Counted from the first letter of the stretch, positions 8,491 to 18,177 are shown. The stretch is 64,000 nt of DNA from Fictibacillus sp. BK138 (GCF_004216955.1 NZ_SGXL01000001.1:1577413-1641412); one strand, 5' to 3'. Notes: generated by a model from the sequence alone, not told the origin. A program made the numbers and translations.

Positions 8491-8514
8491 AAAGAGCCAT
8501 TTCGGCTCTTTTTT
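8491..8514 (+). terminator. Terminator after spmB
   Basis: Stem AAGAGCC (8492-8498) / GGCTCTT (8504-8510) with an ATTTC loop, continuing into T-rich sequence. Confidence 0.92.
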
Positions 8515-8574
8515 ACGTTTAACGTGGTTGAGTATTACGAATAATGAAGGTATGATGAGACATGAGGTGAAATC

Positions 8575-9321
8575 ATGGAACGATTGCAAAAAGTGATTGC
8601 TCAGAGCGGTATAACTTCCCGAAGAAAAGCAGAGGAATTAATCCGTGAAGGCAAAGTGAAAGTGAATGGAAATGTTGTGACCGAACTCGGCACAAAAGTC
8701 GGAACAAAAGATAAAATTGAAGTGAACGAAATACAAATTCAACGGGAGCAGCCCGTTTATTTTTTGATGTATAAACCTTCAGGAGTAATAACAGCAGTCT
8801 CTGATGATAAAGGACGTAAAACAGTTGCTGATTATTTCAAAGATATCATCGAACAACGAGTATTTCCGGTTGGCAGATTAGACTACGACACTACAGGTGT
8901 CCTTATCATGACCAATGACGGAGAATTTGCGAATGTGCTGATGCATCCACGTTACCAGTTGGATAAAGTTTACATTGCTAAAGTGAAAGGAATTCCTCCA
9001 AGAGAAAAGATTAAGCAGCTTGAAAGAGGAATTCGACTAGAAGATGGTATGACTGCACCTGCGAAAGTGAAGGTTACATCCATCGATAAGAAAAAAGGAA
9101 CTGCCATCGTAGAATTAACGATTCATGAAGGAAAGAACCGGCAGGTCAAGCGAATGCTAGAAGCAATCGGTTGTCCAGTAATGAAGCTGAAGCGCGAAAG
9201 ATACGGCTTTCTTGATCTTAGAGGACTTAATCCAGGTGAGTTTAGAGAATTAACTCCACATGAAATAAAGCAGCTAAGAAACATGGCTGTCACACAAACG
9301 TCAAAAAAAAGCCGTAGATAG
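8575..9321 (+). CDS. rluB: Pseudouridine synthase RluB (23S rRNA)
   Basis: RsuA/RluB-family enzyme that modifies 23S rRNA (U2605 in E. coli numbering). N-terminal S4 domain (about 1-60, RLQKVIAQSGITSRRKAEELI), then the catalytic motif GRLDYDTTGVLIM with the nucleophilic Asp (about 103-115) and the GKNRQVKRML motif. AGGTGAAATC precedes the ATG. Its position between spmB and resA is conserved in Bacillus. Confidence 0.95.
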   Translation: MERLQKVIAQSGITSRRKAEELIREGKVKVNGNVVTELGTKVGTKDKIEVNEIQIQREQPVYFLMYKPSGVITAVSDDKGRKTVADYFKDIIEQRVFPVGRLDYDTTGVLIMTNDGEFANVLMHPRYQLDKVYIAKVKGIPPREKIKQLERGIRLEDGMTAPAKVKVTSIDKKKGTAIVELTIHEGKNRQVKRMLEAIGCPVMKLKRERYGFLDLRGLNPGEFRELTPHEIKQLRNMAVTQTSKKSRR

Positions 9322-9331
9322 GCTTTTTTTT
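9303..9331 (+). terminator. Terminator overlapping the end of rluB
   Basis: AAAAGCC (9307-9313) / GGCTTTT (9321-9327) with a long T-run. The upstream arm lies within the last rluB codons. Confidence 0.88.
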
Positions 9332-9374
9332 CAAGTTATAGTAAAATGGAAGCGGCTAAAAGGAGCGGATAACG

Positions 9375-9899
9375 TTGAAGAAAAAAAGATTATGGTTTCG
9401 CTCTGCTTTGCTTGCCATCTTAGTTATCGCGATCGGTTATACAATCTATAACAGTATCTTTGAAGAAAGTGGTACTTACATAAAAAAGGGAGACAAGGCT
9501 CCTAATTTTGTACTTACTGATCTTAATGGCAATCGGGTTGAACTTGAAGATTACCGGGGTAAAGGAGTCTTCTTAAATTTTTGGGGAACATGGTGTAAGC
9601 CATGCGAACGGGAAATGCCCTATATGCAAAGGCAATATGAAACCTACAAAGAACAAGGTGTAGAAATTCTTGCTGTAAATGTCAGTGAAACGAATGTATC
9701 AGTAAAAAACTTTGCAGATCGTTATCGTTTAACCTTTCCAATACCGATGGATAAACAGAGAGAAGTAACGAAAGCATACGGTATAGGTCCTATTCCAACA
9801 ACGATTCTAATTGATAAGAACGGAAAAGTGGTAGGACGAACGAGTGAATCACTGTCTGAAAAGAAAATTATTTCCTTTATGGAAAAAATCAAGCCGTAA
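9375..9899 (+). CDS. resA: Thiol-disulfide oxidoreductase ResA
   Basis: Membrane-anchored extracytoplasmic thioredoxin that reduces the CXXCH cysteines of apocytochrome c before haem attachment. One N-terminal membrane segment (about 6-28), then a TlpA-like domain with the active site W-C-K-P-C (about 74-78) and the cis-proline loop GPIPTT. TTG start at 9375, with AGGAG at 9361-9365 as SD. First gene of resABC. Confidence 0.96.
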   Translation: MKKKRLWFRSALLAILVIAIGYTIYNSIFEESGTYIKKGDKAPNFVLTDLNGNRVELEDYRGKGVFLNFWGTWCKPCEREMPYMQRQYETYKEQGVEILAVNVSETNVSVKNFADRYRLTFPIPMDKQREVTKAYGIGPIPTTILIDKNGKVVGRTSESLSEKKIISFMEKIKP

Positions 9900-9911
9900 C
9901 GGGGTGAAAAG

Positions 9912-11516
9912 ATGCAATCAATAACATGTGAATGCGGGCACTCTAACCCTTACGGTACAAGTCTTTGCCAAGCCTGTGGGAAGCCACTGGATAGCGACGT
10001 TGAAGTACTATCGAGCATGCGTTATGAAGGAAGCGCCAGACGATCGCAAACGTATAAAAAAACGTTTGTAGATCATACCTGGAACTTCTTTTCATCTGTA
10101 AGAGTTGGAGTGTGGCTGATTATTATCATACTGGTCGCTGCTGCAATAGGGACAATTTTTCCTCAAGAAACGTTTATCCCTCCTAATGTTGATCCTGCGA
10201 CTCATTATGAAAGCGAATACGGAACACTTGGATTAATCTATTATTTGTTGGGCTTCCATAAACTTTATGGATCATGGTGGTTTATCATTCTCCTTGGTAT
10301 GTTGGGGCTTTCTATTATTATTGCTAGCCTTGATCGCGGAATACCGCTTTATAAAGCATTAAAGACGCAAAGAGTTACAAGACATGACCAATTTATGAAG
10401 AACCAGCGATTGTTCTCGGTAAGTGAAGAAGCAGAGCTAGAAGAGATCAAATATACACTTGAATCATTGCGCTATAAAGTACGTGAAGAAAAAGGCAATC
10501 TTTTTGCGGAGAAAGGCCGTTTTTCCCGATGGGGCGCATATGTAAACCATGTTGGATTAATTATCTTCTTAACTGGCGCGATGCTTAGATTCTTCCCAGG
10601 AATGTATGTCGATGAAATTCTTTGGGTCCGAGAAGGGGAAAAAGCGTCAATACCAGGTACGAAGAGTGATGACGGACAATATTACTTAGAAAACAAAGAA
10701 TTTATTCTCGAAATGTATGATAAGGAAGAAAAGAAGTTTAATAGTGCACTAAGTTCAGTAGATGGAGAAGTAGCAAAAAACTATCAGAGCAATGTGACAT
10801 TGTACAAAACAACGCCTAATCATACAATAGGAGAGGAACCCGAACTAATCAAAGTAAAAGACGGTGAGATTCGGGTAAATGAACCGTTTAAATTTGATTC
10901 ATTCGCACTCTATCAGACTGATTTTAAGCTGAATGAATTCAGTAAGATGAGTTTTGAATTAGAAGAGAAGGCAACGGGCAAGAAGTTTGGCAAGCTGACA
11001 GTTGATCTGCATGAACCTGAGAAAAAGTATGATTTGGGAAATGGCTACAGGGTTGAGATCGAAGAGTATTTTCCAAACTTTATTCTTAATGAGCAAAGCC
11101 AGCCTTCAACCGTGAACAATTTACCTGATAATCCTGCTTTTGTATTTTCAATGTATTCTCCTGAAACTCCAAAAGGTGAAAAAGCTTTTGTAGGTATTCA
11201 AAAGAACATTGAAGCTGGTGAGAATCAATTTAAAATGTCATTTGCAGGGATCGAGACTAAGGACTTAACGGCATTAACGGTTAGGAAAGACCATACGCTC
11301 TGGATTATTGCTCTTGGCGGAGTTATTTTCATGATCGGTGTCACGCAAGGTCTATATTGGAATTATAGAAGAATTTGGATTAAACAGAATCAAGATGGAG
11401 TGTGGGCAGCAGCTCACACGAATAAGAACTGGTATGGCTTGAAGAAAGATTTAGATTTCCTTAGTGAAAAAACAAGCTTGATAGCTTTGGTCGATAAGGA
11501 ATCTGATACTAAATAG
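9912..11516 (+). CDS. resB: Cytochrome c biogenesis protein ResB
   Basis: With ResC forms the system II haem export/ligation complex. The cytoplasmic N-terminus carries a small zinc-ribbon pattern (C5-E-C7 ... C19-Q-A-C22-G), seen also in B. subtilis ResB. Membrane segments lie at about 62-82, 115-137, 205-225 and 455-475, with a large extracytoplasmic domain between the last two. 534 residues matches the family. SD GGGGTGAAAAG precedes ATG. Confidence 0.96.
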   Translation: MQSITCECGHSNPYGTSLCQACGKPLDSDVEVLSSMRYEGSARRSQTYKKTFVDHTWNFFSSVRVGVWLIIIILVAAAIGTIFPQETFIPPNVDPATHYESEYGTLGLIYYLLGFHKLYGSWWFIILLGMLGLSIIIASLDRGIPLYKALKTQRVTRHDQFMKNQRLFSVSEEAELEEIKYTLESLRYKVREEKGNLFAEKGRFSRWGAYVNHVGLIIFLTGAMLRFFPGMYVDEILWVREGEKASIPGTKSDDGQYYLENKEFILEMYDKEEKKFNSALSSVDGEVAKNYQSNVTLYKTTPNHTIGEEPELIKVKDGEIRVNEPFKFDSFALYQTDFKLNEFSKMSFELEEKATGKKFGKLTVDLHEPEKKYDLGNGYRVEIEEYFPNFILNEQSQPSTVNNLPDNPAFVFSMYSPETPKGEKAFVGIQKNIEAGENQFKMSFAGIETKDLTALTVRKDHTLWIIALGGVIFMIGVTQGLYWNYRRIWIKQNQDGVWAAAHTNKNWYGLKKDLDFLSEKTSLIALVDKESDTK

Positions 11517-11544
11517 GAGTACCGTTCGAGCAGGAGGGTTTAGG

Positions 11545-12729
11545 ATGGCTGAAATTAGCAGTACGCTTTTGTATGGCGCATTCATGATTTATTTATTTTC
11601 TACCCTGTTTTTTGCGATGTCTATCTCAGATAAAAAACATGAAAAAGCAGCTCATACAAAAAAATGGGGTAAAATTGGATTCATAACGGCATGTGTTGGA
11701 TTTGCAGCGCAGCTTGGGTATTTCATTACACGATGGATAGCTAGCGGACATGCTCCAGTAAGTAATCTATTTGAATTTACAACTTTCTTTGGAATGATGA
11801 TGGTACTTGCATTTATCATCTTATATGCGATCTACCGCACGAATGGCTTAGGTGTTTTTGCGATGCCGGTGGCTTTGCTAGTTATTGCATATGCAAGTAT
11901 GTTTCCGAAAGATATTTCACCGCTTATTCCAGCTCTGCAAAGTGACTGGCTTAAGATTCATGTTACTACAGCGGCTCTAGGTGAAGGAATATTAGCTATT
12001 TCATTCGTTTCAGGATTAATTTATTTAATTCGCACTGTAGACCAATCTGTTTCTTCTAAAAAGACGAAGTGGATCGAGATCGTTCTGTACAGTTTAATAA
12101 GTGTAGTAGGTTTCATTATCATTTCCTTGGCTTTCAAAGGCGCAGGTTATGAAGCAAGCTTTGAAATCATGAACGATCAGAACCAGCCGGAAAAGATTGT
12201 TTATGATATGCCGGCAATAGCAGGACCAGCAAACGGAGAACAGCTGGATGATTCTTTCGGTCCGCTTTTTTCTACACCATCATGGATGAATGGTGCCAAC
12301 GCATCAATTAAATTAAACACGTTTATTTGGTCACTTCTTTCAGGAGCAATTTTATATGGATTGTTAAGACTGATTTTAAGAAAAAGAATTGCGGCCGCCC
12401 TTCAGCCGAAGGTGAGAATTAATCCTGATCTTCTTGATGAAATCAGTTATCGAGCAGTAGCGATCGGTTTTCCGATATTTACTTTAGGCGCTTTGATATT
12501 TGCGATGATATGGGCTCAGGAGGCATGGTCAAGATTCTGGGGCTGGGATCCTAAAGAAGTTTGGGCTTTGATCACTTTCTTGTTCTATGCTGCTTATCTT
12601 CATTTAAGATTATCAAGAGGCTGGCATGGCGAGAAGTCTGCTTGGCTTTGCGTATTAGGTTTCTGGATCATTACTTTTAACCTTATCGCGGTAAATCTTG
12701 TATTAGTAGGCTTGCACTCATACGCATAA
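11545..12729 (+). CDS. resC: Cytochrome c biogenesis protein ResC (CcsA-type)
   Basis: Polytopic membrane protein of the haem-handling family. The tryptophan-rich WWD motif [16 protein letters not shown] (about 331-346) and conserved histidines, including [10 protein letters not shown] near the C-terminus, are visible. It starts 28 bases after resB with an AGGAGGG SD. Ends at a terminator at 12740, so resDE have their own promoter as in B. subtilis. Confidence 0.95.
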   Translation: MAEISSTLLYGAFMIYLFSTLFFAMSISDKKHEKAAHTKKWGKIGFITACVGFAAQLGYFITRWIASGHAPVSNLFEFTTFFGMMMVLAFIILYAIYRTNGLGVFAMPVALLVIAYASMFPKDISPLIPALQSDWLKIHVTTAALGEGILAISFVSGLIYLIRTVDQSVSSKKTKWIEIVLYSLISVVGFIIISLAFKGAGYEASFEIMNDQNQPEKIVYDMPAIAGPANGEQLDDSFGPLFSTPSWMNGANASIKLNTFIWSLLSGAILYGLLRLILRKRIAAALQPKVRINPDLLDEISYRAVAIGFPIFTLGALIFAMIWAQEAWSRFWGWDPKEVWALITFLFYAAYLHLRLSRGWHGEKSAWLCVLGFWIITFNLIAVNLVLVGLHSYA

Positions 12730-12739
12730 TAAGTTTCAT

Positions 12740-12774
12740 AAAAGTCTCTCTTTATAAAAGAGGGGCTTTTTTAT
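12740..12774 (+). terminator. Terminator after resABC
   Basis: AAAGTCTCTCTT paired with AAGAGGGGCTTT (with mismatch/GU), loop TATAA, followed by six T. Confidence 0.85.
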
Positions 12775-12798
12775 AAAGTATGATGGAGAGTATCCTGT

Positions 12799-12828
12799 TT
12801 GTTCCAAGAGGAAGAATTCATGTATGAT
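12799..12828 (+). promoter_or_regulatory. Possible sigma-A promoter for resDE
   Basis: TTGTTC at 12799-12804 and TATGAT at 12823-12828 with 18 bases between, about 60 bases before the resD start. Match quality is moderate. Confidence 0.4.
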
Positions 12829-12887
12829 AGAAACAAGATAGATTTGATAGGAAAAATTTCTCAATGAATTCATGTGGAGGCTTGAAA

Positions 12888-13604
12888 ATGAATACAGAAG
12901 CTAAAATATTAGTGGTCGACGATGAAGAACGGATTCGCAAATTATTAACGATGTACCTGGAAAGAGAAAACTACGAAGTACATGAAGCAGAAAATGGAGA
13001 AGAAGCTCTTCAAATGGCGGTGTCCATTAATTTTGATCTTATTCTGCTTGATTTGATGCTTCCGGGTATGGACGGTATTGAAGTGTGTGAAAAACTTAGA
13101 GAAAAGAAAGCCACCCCAGTAATCATGCTAACAGCAAAAGGTGAAGAGCTGAACAGAATCCAGGGATTTGAAGCTGGAACAGATGATTATATCGCTAAAC
13201 CATTCAGTCCAAGAGAAGTCATCCTGCGTGTGAAAGCACTCTTAAGAAGATCTTCACCAACAAAGTTCCTTCAAACGGAAACGGTTGCAAAAAATGTGGT
13301 TGTGTTCAAGCATCTGACAATCGATCATGACGCTCATCGTGTTACAGCAGGTGGTAAAGAAGTAAACTTAACTCCTAAAGAATATGAGCTGCTGTACTAT
13401 TTAGCCAAAACACCAGATAAAGTTTATGCCCGTGAGCAGCTATTGAAGGATGTTTGGAATTATGAATTTTTTGGTGATTTAAGAACGGTAGATACGCATG
13501 TGAAAAGACTGCGTGAAAAATTAAACAAAGTCTCACCGGATGCTGCTTCTATGATAGCAACAGTTTGGGGAGTTGGATATAAATTTGAGGCGGGAAATGA
13601 ATGA
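12888..13604 (+). CDS. resD: Response regulator ResD
   Basis: OmpR/PhoB-type regulator that activates aerobic/anaerobic respiration genes with ResE. Receiver domain with acidic pocket DDEE, phospho-acceptor Asp in LLDLMLPGMDG and Lys in DDYIAKPFSPRE; C-terminal winged helix ending at TVWGVGYKFE. Start chosen at ATG 12888 because GGAGG at 12875-12879 fits it; an in-frame ATG at 12864 has no SD. 238 residues. Overlaps resE by four bases. Confidence 0.95.
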   Translation: MNTEAKILVVDDEERIRKLLTMYLERENYEVHEAENGEEALQMAVSINFDLILLDLMLPGMDGIEVCEKLREKKATPVIMLTAKGEELNRIQGFEAGTDDYIAKPFSPREVILRVKALLRRSSPTKFLQTETVAKNVVVFKHLTIDHDAHRVTAGGKEVNLTPKEYELLYYLAKTPDKVYAREQLLKDVWNYEFFGDLRTVDTHVKRLREKLNKVSPDAASMIATVWGVGYKFEAGNE

Positions 13605-15388
13605 TTTGGAGAAGTGTTGTAGGGAAACTTTCGGTAACCATTCTATTGCTGGTATTAGTCGTACTGACCGTACTGACGATATTGCTTACCCAGTTTTTCG
13701 AGAATTTTTATGACAATCAGGCAAGAGAACAATTAACGAAAATGGCAGACAGGCTCGTTCTGATTATGGAGAACGATGAAAATAAAGAAGAAGCCATCAG
13801 GATCACAAGTGAAATGGCAGAAGCTTATTCGATGTCCATTATGATCATTGACGAAAATCAAGAATCATTTATCTCCACAAAATCATTTAGTGATGCTCCT
13901 TACATTCCTGTTTCTGTTTTTAGTGATAACGAACAGTTATCTTCAGTAGTGGATGAAGAGAAAAAGATTTATATAAACGGAGAATTCCCCATAATTTCGA
14001 ATGATAACGAATCTGCTCATACTATGATCGTTTACGGTGAACCGTACGAGACAGGTAACGGTAAAGGCGGTGTCTATGTTTATCAATCGATCGAAAATAT
14101 AACCAAAACTACAAATCATACGAAATATCTTATCTTTTTAGCGGCAGGTATAGCAATTATACTCACGATCATATTTGCTTTCTTTTTATCCACACGAATA
14201 ACGGCTCCTCTTAGAAAAATGAGAGAAGCAGCTACATCCGTCGCAAAAGGTGAATTTGATATGAAGGTGCCGATCTTAACACATGATGAGATTGGTGAAC
14301 TGGGAATGACCTTCAACCGTATGGGACGTCAGCTTAAAAATAATATTACAGCGCTAAACCAGGAAAAAGAACAGCTCACAAGCATCTTAAGTTCAATGGC
14401 TGATGGTGTTATTACGTTTGACAGGAAGATGAATATTCTTGTTACTAATCCTCCGGCTGACCGCTTCTTACAAGCTTTTTATTATGAATCAGGCATGAAG
14501 AGTGAAGTGAAAGGAAATGTTCCGATTGCAGTCACTCAGCTTTTTCAGCAAGTGGTCTCACTTGAAAGCGAGCAGATGACTGAAATTAACATACAGGGCC
14601 GTTCATGGGTTATAGTCATGACACCTTTATATGATCACTCGGTAATTCGCGGTGCTGTTGCGGTTTTGCGTGACATGACAGAAGAGCGGCGAATGGATAA
14701 ATTGCGAGAAGATTTTGTAGCAAACGTTTCACATGAGCTCAAGACACCAATAGCGATGCTTCAGGGATACAGTGAAGCTATTGTGGATGATGTTGCAGAG
14801 TCGGAAGAAGAAAAGAAGGAATTAGCAGGCATCATATTAGATGAATCAAAAAGGATGGGAAGGCTTGTTAATGAACTGCTCGATCTTGCCAGGTTAGAAG
14901 CAGGGCATATGAAGCTCCATTATACACACTTAGCAATTCCGCCATTTGCTGAACGTATCGTTCGAAAGTTTCAAGGTCCTGCAAAAGACAGAGATATACA
15001 GCTGACACTCCATATTTCTGGTAACCATGACGAGATGGAAATAGACCCTGACCGAATTGAGCAAGTTTTAACTAACTTAATTGATAACGCCATTCGTCAT
15101 ACTTCACACGGAGGATTTGTTCGTCTGTCGATAGAATCAAGTGAAAAGGCAGTTAAATTTTCCATTAAAGACAACGGTACAGGAATTAAAGAAGAAGATC
15201 TTCCCTTTGTTTTTGAACGTTTTTATAAAGGTGATAAAGCAAGAACAAGAGGAAAATCAGGAGGCACAGGTCTAGGTCTTGCGATCGCCAGGAACATCGT
15301 GGAAGCGCATGGCGGCCAAATAAATGTTCATAGTAAAAATAATGAAGGTACGACATTCTCTTTCGTAATACCTCGAACTGTGAAATAA
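13601..15388 (+). CDS. resE: Sensor histidine kinase ResE
   Basis: Membrane kinase paired with ResD. Order: membrane segment about 10-30, extracytoplasmic sensor about 31-170, second membrane segment about 175-198, HAMP about 198-250, PAS about 255-365, HisKA with phospho-His in FVANVSHELKTP (about 377), then HATPase with N-box NLIDNAIRH, G1 DNGTGI and G2 GGTGLGLAIA. The ATGA overlap with resD indicates translational coupling. Confidence 0.95.
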   Translation: MIWRSVVGKLSVTILLLVLVVLTVLTILLTQFFENFYDNQAREQLTKMADRLVLIMENDENKEEAIRITSEMAEAYSMSIMIIDENQESFISTKSFSDAPYIPVSVFSDNEQLSSVVDEEKKIYINGEFPIISNDNESAHTMIVYGEPYETGNGKGGVYVYQSIENITKTTNHTKYLIFLAAGIAIILTIIFAFFLSTRITAPLRKMREAATSVAKGEFDMKVPILTHDEIGELGMTFNRMGRQLKNNITALNQEKEQLTSILSSMADGVITFDRKMNILVTNPPADRFLQAFYYESGMKSEVKGNVPIAVTQLFQQVVSLESEQMTEINIQGRSWVIVMTPLYDHSVIRGAVAVLRDMTEERRMDKLREDFVANVSHELKTPIAMLQGYSEAIVDDVAESEEEKKELAGIILDESKRMGRLVNELLDLARLEAGHMKLHYTHLAIPPFAERIVRKFQGPAKDRDIQLTLHISGNHDEMEIDPDRIEQVLTNLIDNAIRHTSHGGFVRLSIESSEKAVKFSIKDNGTGIKEEDLPFVFERFYKGDKARTRGKSGGTGLGLAIARNIVEAHGGQINVHSKNNEGTTFSFVIPRTVK

Positions 15389-15504
15389 ATTATCATTCTT
15401 TCCCGATTAATCTTGTTTCATAAGGAACAGCGAACTAGTCAAAAAAATGATTTCACAATTTTCTCCAGTCGGTTATAATTGATTTGTAAAAAGAAAATTT
15501 CATA

Positions 15505-15700
15505 AGTGTTTAAACAGGTGCTGTCCTAATCGGACAAGCATAATAGGGAAAACGGTTAGATTCCGTTGCGGTCCCGCCACTGTAATTGTGAGAAACCTAA
15601 TTGATCTGCCACTGTGAAAACGGGAAGGCGTTAGGGGACGATGATCAAGAGCCAGGAGACCTGCCTGTTTTGTACATGACATGACCTACGAGGATAGGGG
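15505..15700 (+). promoter_or_regulatory. Cobalamin (B12) riboswitch
   Basis: AdoCbl-type riboswitch. The conserved landmarks occur in order: P1/P2 region GGTGCTGTCC, GGGAAAACGGT, GCGGTCCCGCCACTG (about 15579-15593), a second GCCACTG (15608-15614), GGAAGGCG, and the B12 box AGCCAGGAGACCTGCC (15649-15664). It lies upstream of a strong terminator and then the lipoprotein/S-component pair, so B12 should switch off a probable B12 uptake unit. Confidence 0.93.
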
Positions 15701-15757
15701 GGTGTTAAAGCAGTGCCATTAAGAGGCCGCTGTTTTCTGCCTGTATACCAAATTATC

Positions 15758-15788
15758 AATCTCCTTCGTAGTCGAAGGGGATTTTTTT
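15758..15788 (+). terminator. Terminator downstream of the B12 riboswitch
   Basis: AATCTCCTTCG / CGAAGGGGATT with a TAGT loop, followed by seven T. It lies about 90 bases after the B12 box, in the position of the expression platform, so ligand-dependent termination is the likely mechanism. Confidence 0.85.
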
Positions 15789-15800
15789 GTTTGGTGAAAT

Positions 15801-16085
15801 GCTGTTTTCGTAATTATTGTTGCAATTGGAAGTGGTTGATTTCCGCTACAGGATGCTCGCTTTCCACGAGGGGTAAGGTGAGCTTGCTAAATCGCCATTA
15901 GGAGTCTCCACCTGACCGCTTCATGGAAGTATCCTTGCTCCTGCGTCTACAAGTAAATGCTACCGATGTGAGCTTCCTCGTCGCATGCCTAGCGAGAAGC
16001 TTCTCAGGTGGTAGGCACGCACCTTACGCTCCAATCAACTTGCAAATGAAGCGAGAAGGACAACAATCTTTTAGAAAACAGCCTG
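15801..16085. repeat. Dispersed intergenic repeat, copy 2 (longest single copy)
   Basis: About 285 bases with inverted-type ends: GCTGTTTTCGTAATTATTGT (15801-15820) on the left and CAACAATCTTTTAGAAAACAGC on the right. The interior has GGTTGATTTCCGCTACAGG, TGCTCGCTTTCC and GGTGAGC, shared with other copies, and a GCTCCTGCGTCT part shared with 61031-61275. It sits between the riboswitch terminator and the lipoprotein gene, so riboswitch readthrough must cross it. ORFs over it are not credible genes. Confidence 0.8.
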
Positions 16086-16118
16086 AAAGAAAAAGATTAT
16101 CAAAAAGAAAGAGGTAGT

Positions 16119-16523
16119 ATGATGAAAAAATTGATTTTAGTATTTGCAGCATTGATGATGTTAATGGCTGGGTGTGGAACATCTGAGACAAAGAAGGCTT
16201 CTGATCAGCCAAAAACAGAAGAAAACAAAAAAGAAGAAGTAACCGTTCAAATTACAAAAGATAATGGCAAAGAGAAAGTTGCAGAAAAGAAAGTAGCCAT
16301 TACGGAAGAAACTACAATAATGGATGTCATGAAGGATAACTTCAAGATTGAAACTCAGTTTGATGATTCTTTTATCAGCAGTATCGAAGGGATTGCTGGA
16401 AATGAACAAGATAAAACTTCATGGTTCTTTTCTGTTAATGGAGAAGAAGCTATGAAAGGTGCAAAAGAAATCACATTGAAACCTGGTGATACTGTTGAAT
16501 TCGACTTCCACAAGTATGAATAA
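16119..16523 (+). CDS. DUF4430-domain lipoprotein, probable B12-uptake component
   Basis: 134 residues. Signal peptide with lipobox L-M-A-G-C19, then a lysine/glutamate-rich linker (20-42) and a DUF4430-type domain (about 43-134) with the typical WFFSVNGEEA and LKPGDTVEFDFH strands. DUF4430 is related to the C-terminal domain of transcobalamin/intrinsic factor, which contacts cobalamin. Being downstream of a B12 riboswitch and overlapping an ECF S component, it is probably a surface cobalamin-binding protein. SD GAGGTAG; ATG at 16122 is an alternative start. Confidence 0.85.
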   Translation: MMKKLILVFAALMMLMAGCGTSETKKASDQPKTEENKKEEVTVQITKDNGKEKVAEKKVAITEETTIMDVMKDNFKIETQFDDSFISSIEGIAGNEQDKTSWFFSVNGEEAMKGAKEITLKPGDTVEFDFHKYE

Positions 16524-17043
16524 GCTGACGATCAGGAGAATTACCATCATTGCCTTGCTTGCAGCAATCTTAACTGTAGGACGCATCGCATTTGCAATGA
16601 TTCCAAACGTTCAGCCGAACACAACGATCTTAATATTAGCATCATTTGTACTTGGTCCTGTTCAAGGTCTTATTCTAGCTATATTAAGCACTTTAACTAC
16701 AAACCTATTTTTAGGTCATGGCCTGTGGTCTTTCGGACAGATGATCGCTTGGGGAATTATTGCAGTATTAAGCGGTCTGCTCGGAAGATACCGTCACACA
16801 ATGCCATGGTGGGTCATGAGCCTATATGCAAGTTTCTGCGGCTTTCTGTTCGGCTTCATTATGTCGATAATAATGGGGGGAGTCATTACTCAAAAATTCT
16901 GGCCATATTATCTGGCAGGTCTTCCATTTGATATGAACCATGCGATTGGAAATGCCGTATTCTTTGTAGTGCTATACAAACCGCTCCTTTATATTATGGA
17001 GAAGCAGCTTAATAACAATTTTAACAAAACTGCCGCCTATTAA
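16516..17043 (+). CDS. ECF transporter S component, probable cobalamin-specific
   Basis: 175-residue protein with about six membrane helices, the substrate-binding component of an energy-coupling-factor transporter. N-terminal RRITIIALLAAILTVGRIAF is typical of S components. The B12 riboswitch upstream argues for cobalamin (CblT-like). ATG at 16516 lies inside the lipoprotein gene (8-base overlap, no clear SD), so translation is probably coupled. No EcfA/EcfT genes are adjacent, as expected for a group II system with a shared energising module. Confidence 0.87.
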   Translation: MNKLTIRRITIIALLAAILTVGRIAFAMIPNVQPNTTILILASFVLGPVQGLILAILSTLTTNLFLGHGLWSFGQMIAWGIIAVLSGLLGRYRHTMPWWVMSLYASFCGFLFGFIMSIIMGGVITQKFWPYYLAGLPFDMNHAIGNAVFFVVLYKPLLYIMEKQLNNNFNKTAAY

Positions 17044-17056
17044 GGCGGTTTTTTAT
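17029..17056 (+). terminator. Terminator after the S-component gene
   Basis: CCGCC (17033-17037) / GGCGG (17044-17048) with flanking AAA..TTT and a six-T run; it overlaps the last codons of the gene. Confidence 0.88.
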
Positions 17057-17167
17057 TTAGCCGAGAAAAGTTTGCCAGCCATGCATTCTAATTTTAAAAA
17101 TCGAGTTCAAAAATTTTATTAATTGAATAGGATAGTAAAGTTGATTCTTGAAACTTAGGAGGACAAA

Positions 17168-17257
17168 ATGAGAGACTATCTTAATCGTTTTTTTGCGGTG
17201 TTATTTTTAACACTCTGTATCAGTGTGCTCTTTATCGGTGGAAAACTCGGAGCATAA
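17168..17257 (+). CDS. Small membrane peptide, 29 aa
   Basis: ATG at 17168 with a full AGGAGGA SD at 17157-17163. The product is MRDYLNRFFAVLFLTL then CISVLFIGGKLGA: a short charged N-terminus and one hydrophobic helix. I do not recognise the family. The SD strength and single-helix design argue for a real gene; I see no strong terminator before the next gene at 17321, so it may be co-transcribed with it. Confidence 0.65.
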   Translation: MRDYLNRFFAVLFLTLCISVLFIGGKLGA

Positions 17258-17320
17258 AATGCTTGATTGAGAGAGATATTCGTGGTACATATGGTAAAAC
17301 GTTTTTAAAAGGAGACCAAA

Positions 17321-18133
17321 ATGCTGACGGATTACCATGCTCATCTCGAAAAAGGTACTTTGACCATTGATTACTTAACGAAATTTGTGGAGACTGCAAA
17401 ACAAAAAGGAATCGGGGAATTTGGGATATCTGAACACGCTTATCATTTTTATGAAACGAAAAACATTGTTTCGAAACCTTGGATGGAAGAAAGACGCTAT
17501 TATGCGATGGATGACTACGTAAATCTATTCAAGAAAGCAGAAAAGTTAGATCTAGACGTAAGGATGTCTATTGAAATGGATTATACCCCAGGCAGCCATG
17601 AGGAGATGGAATCCTTCCTTTCATCATATCCCTTTGATTATGTGATCGGTTCTGTTCACTGGGTTGACGATTTTGGAATCGATCTTGCTGAATTCAGAAA
17701 AGAATGGGATCGAAGGGATCTGTACGAAACATATAAAGCCTACTACGACCAAATCATAACCCTGGCACAATCGAATCTTTTTGATATTGTAGGACATATT
17801 GACTTAGTGAAGATTTTTAATCACGTTCCTAAAGATAAGGAATTTTTAATGGAGCAGTATGAGAGGGTAACAGATGCATTAAAAAATTCAAAAACCTGTG
17901 TGGAGATTTCTTCAGCAGGTTTGCGTAAACCTGTCGGGAGGTTATACCCCGAACCTGAACTCCTTTCACTATGTTATAAAAAAGGTATACCTATCGTATT
18001 ATCTTCTGATGCTCATGAGCCTCACCAAGTTGGGGAAAACTATGAATCTTCCATAGCGCTTGCAAAAAAGACAGGATATACAACTCTTATGACTTTTAAG
18101 GATGGAGTACGGAAGGAAGTTGAATTGGGATAG
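17321..18133 (+). CDS. PHP-domain phosphatase (histidinol-phosphatase family)
   Basis: 270-residue PHP-superfamily metal-dependent phosphoesterase, closest to HisK/HisJ-type histidinol phosphatases. Metal ligands visible: D-Y-H-A-H near the N-terminus, SEHAYHF (about 38-44), IEMDYT (about 85), IGSVHW (about 108), VGHIDL (about 155) and SSDAHEP (about 231). AGGAGA precedes the ATG. Histidinol-phosphate is the best substrate guess, by family; no his genes are next to it. Confidence 0.85.
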   Translation: MLTDYHAHLEKGTLTIDYLTKFVETAKQKGIGEFGISEHAYHFYETKNIVSKPWMEERRYYAMDDYVNLFKKAEKLDLDVRMSIEMDYTPGSHEEMESFLSSYPFDYVIGSVHWVDDFGIDLAEFRKEWDRRDLYETYKAYYDQIITLAQSNLFDIVGHIDLVKIFNHVPKDKEFLMEQYERVTDALKNSKTCVEISSAGLRKPVGRLYPEPELLSLCYKKGIPIVLSSDAHEPHQVGENYESSIALAKKTGYTTLMTFKDGVRKEVELG

Positions 18134-18134
18134 T

Positions 18135-18167
18135 AAAAAAACTTGGCTCGTCAGAGCCAAGTTTTTT
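18135..18167. terminator. Bidirectional terminator between the PHP gene and serA
   Basis: AAAACTTGGCTC / GAGCCAAGTTTT with a GTCA loop, with A-run and T-run on the two sides, placed between convergent genes. Confidence 0.92.
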
Positions 18168-18177
18168 AATGGGTAAT

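Noticed and set aside
15713-16117. ORFs of 62-64 codons after the riboswitch
   Set aside because: They lie over the riboswitch terminator and repeat copy 2, and composition follows the repeat in other copies; no SD.
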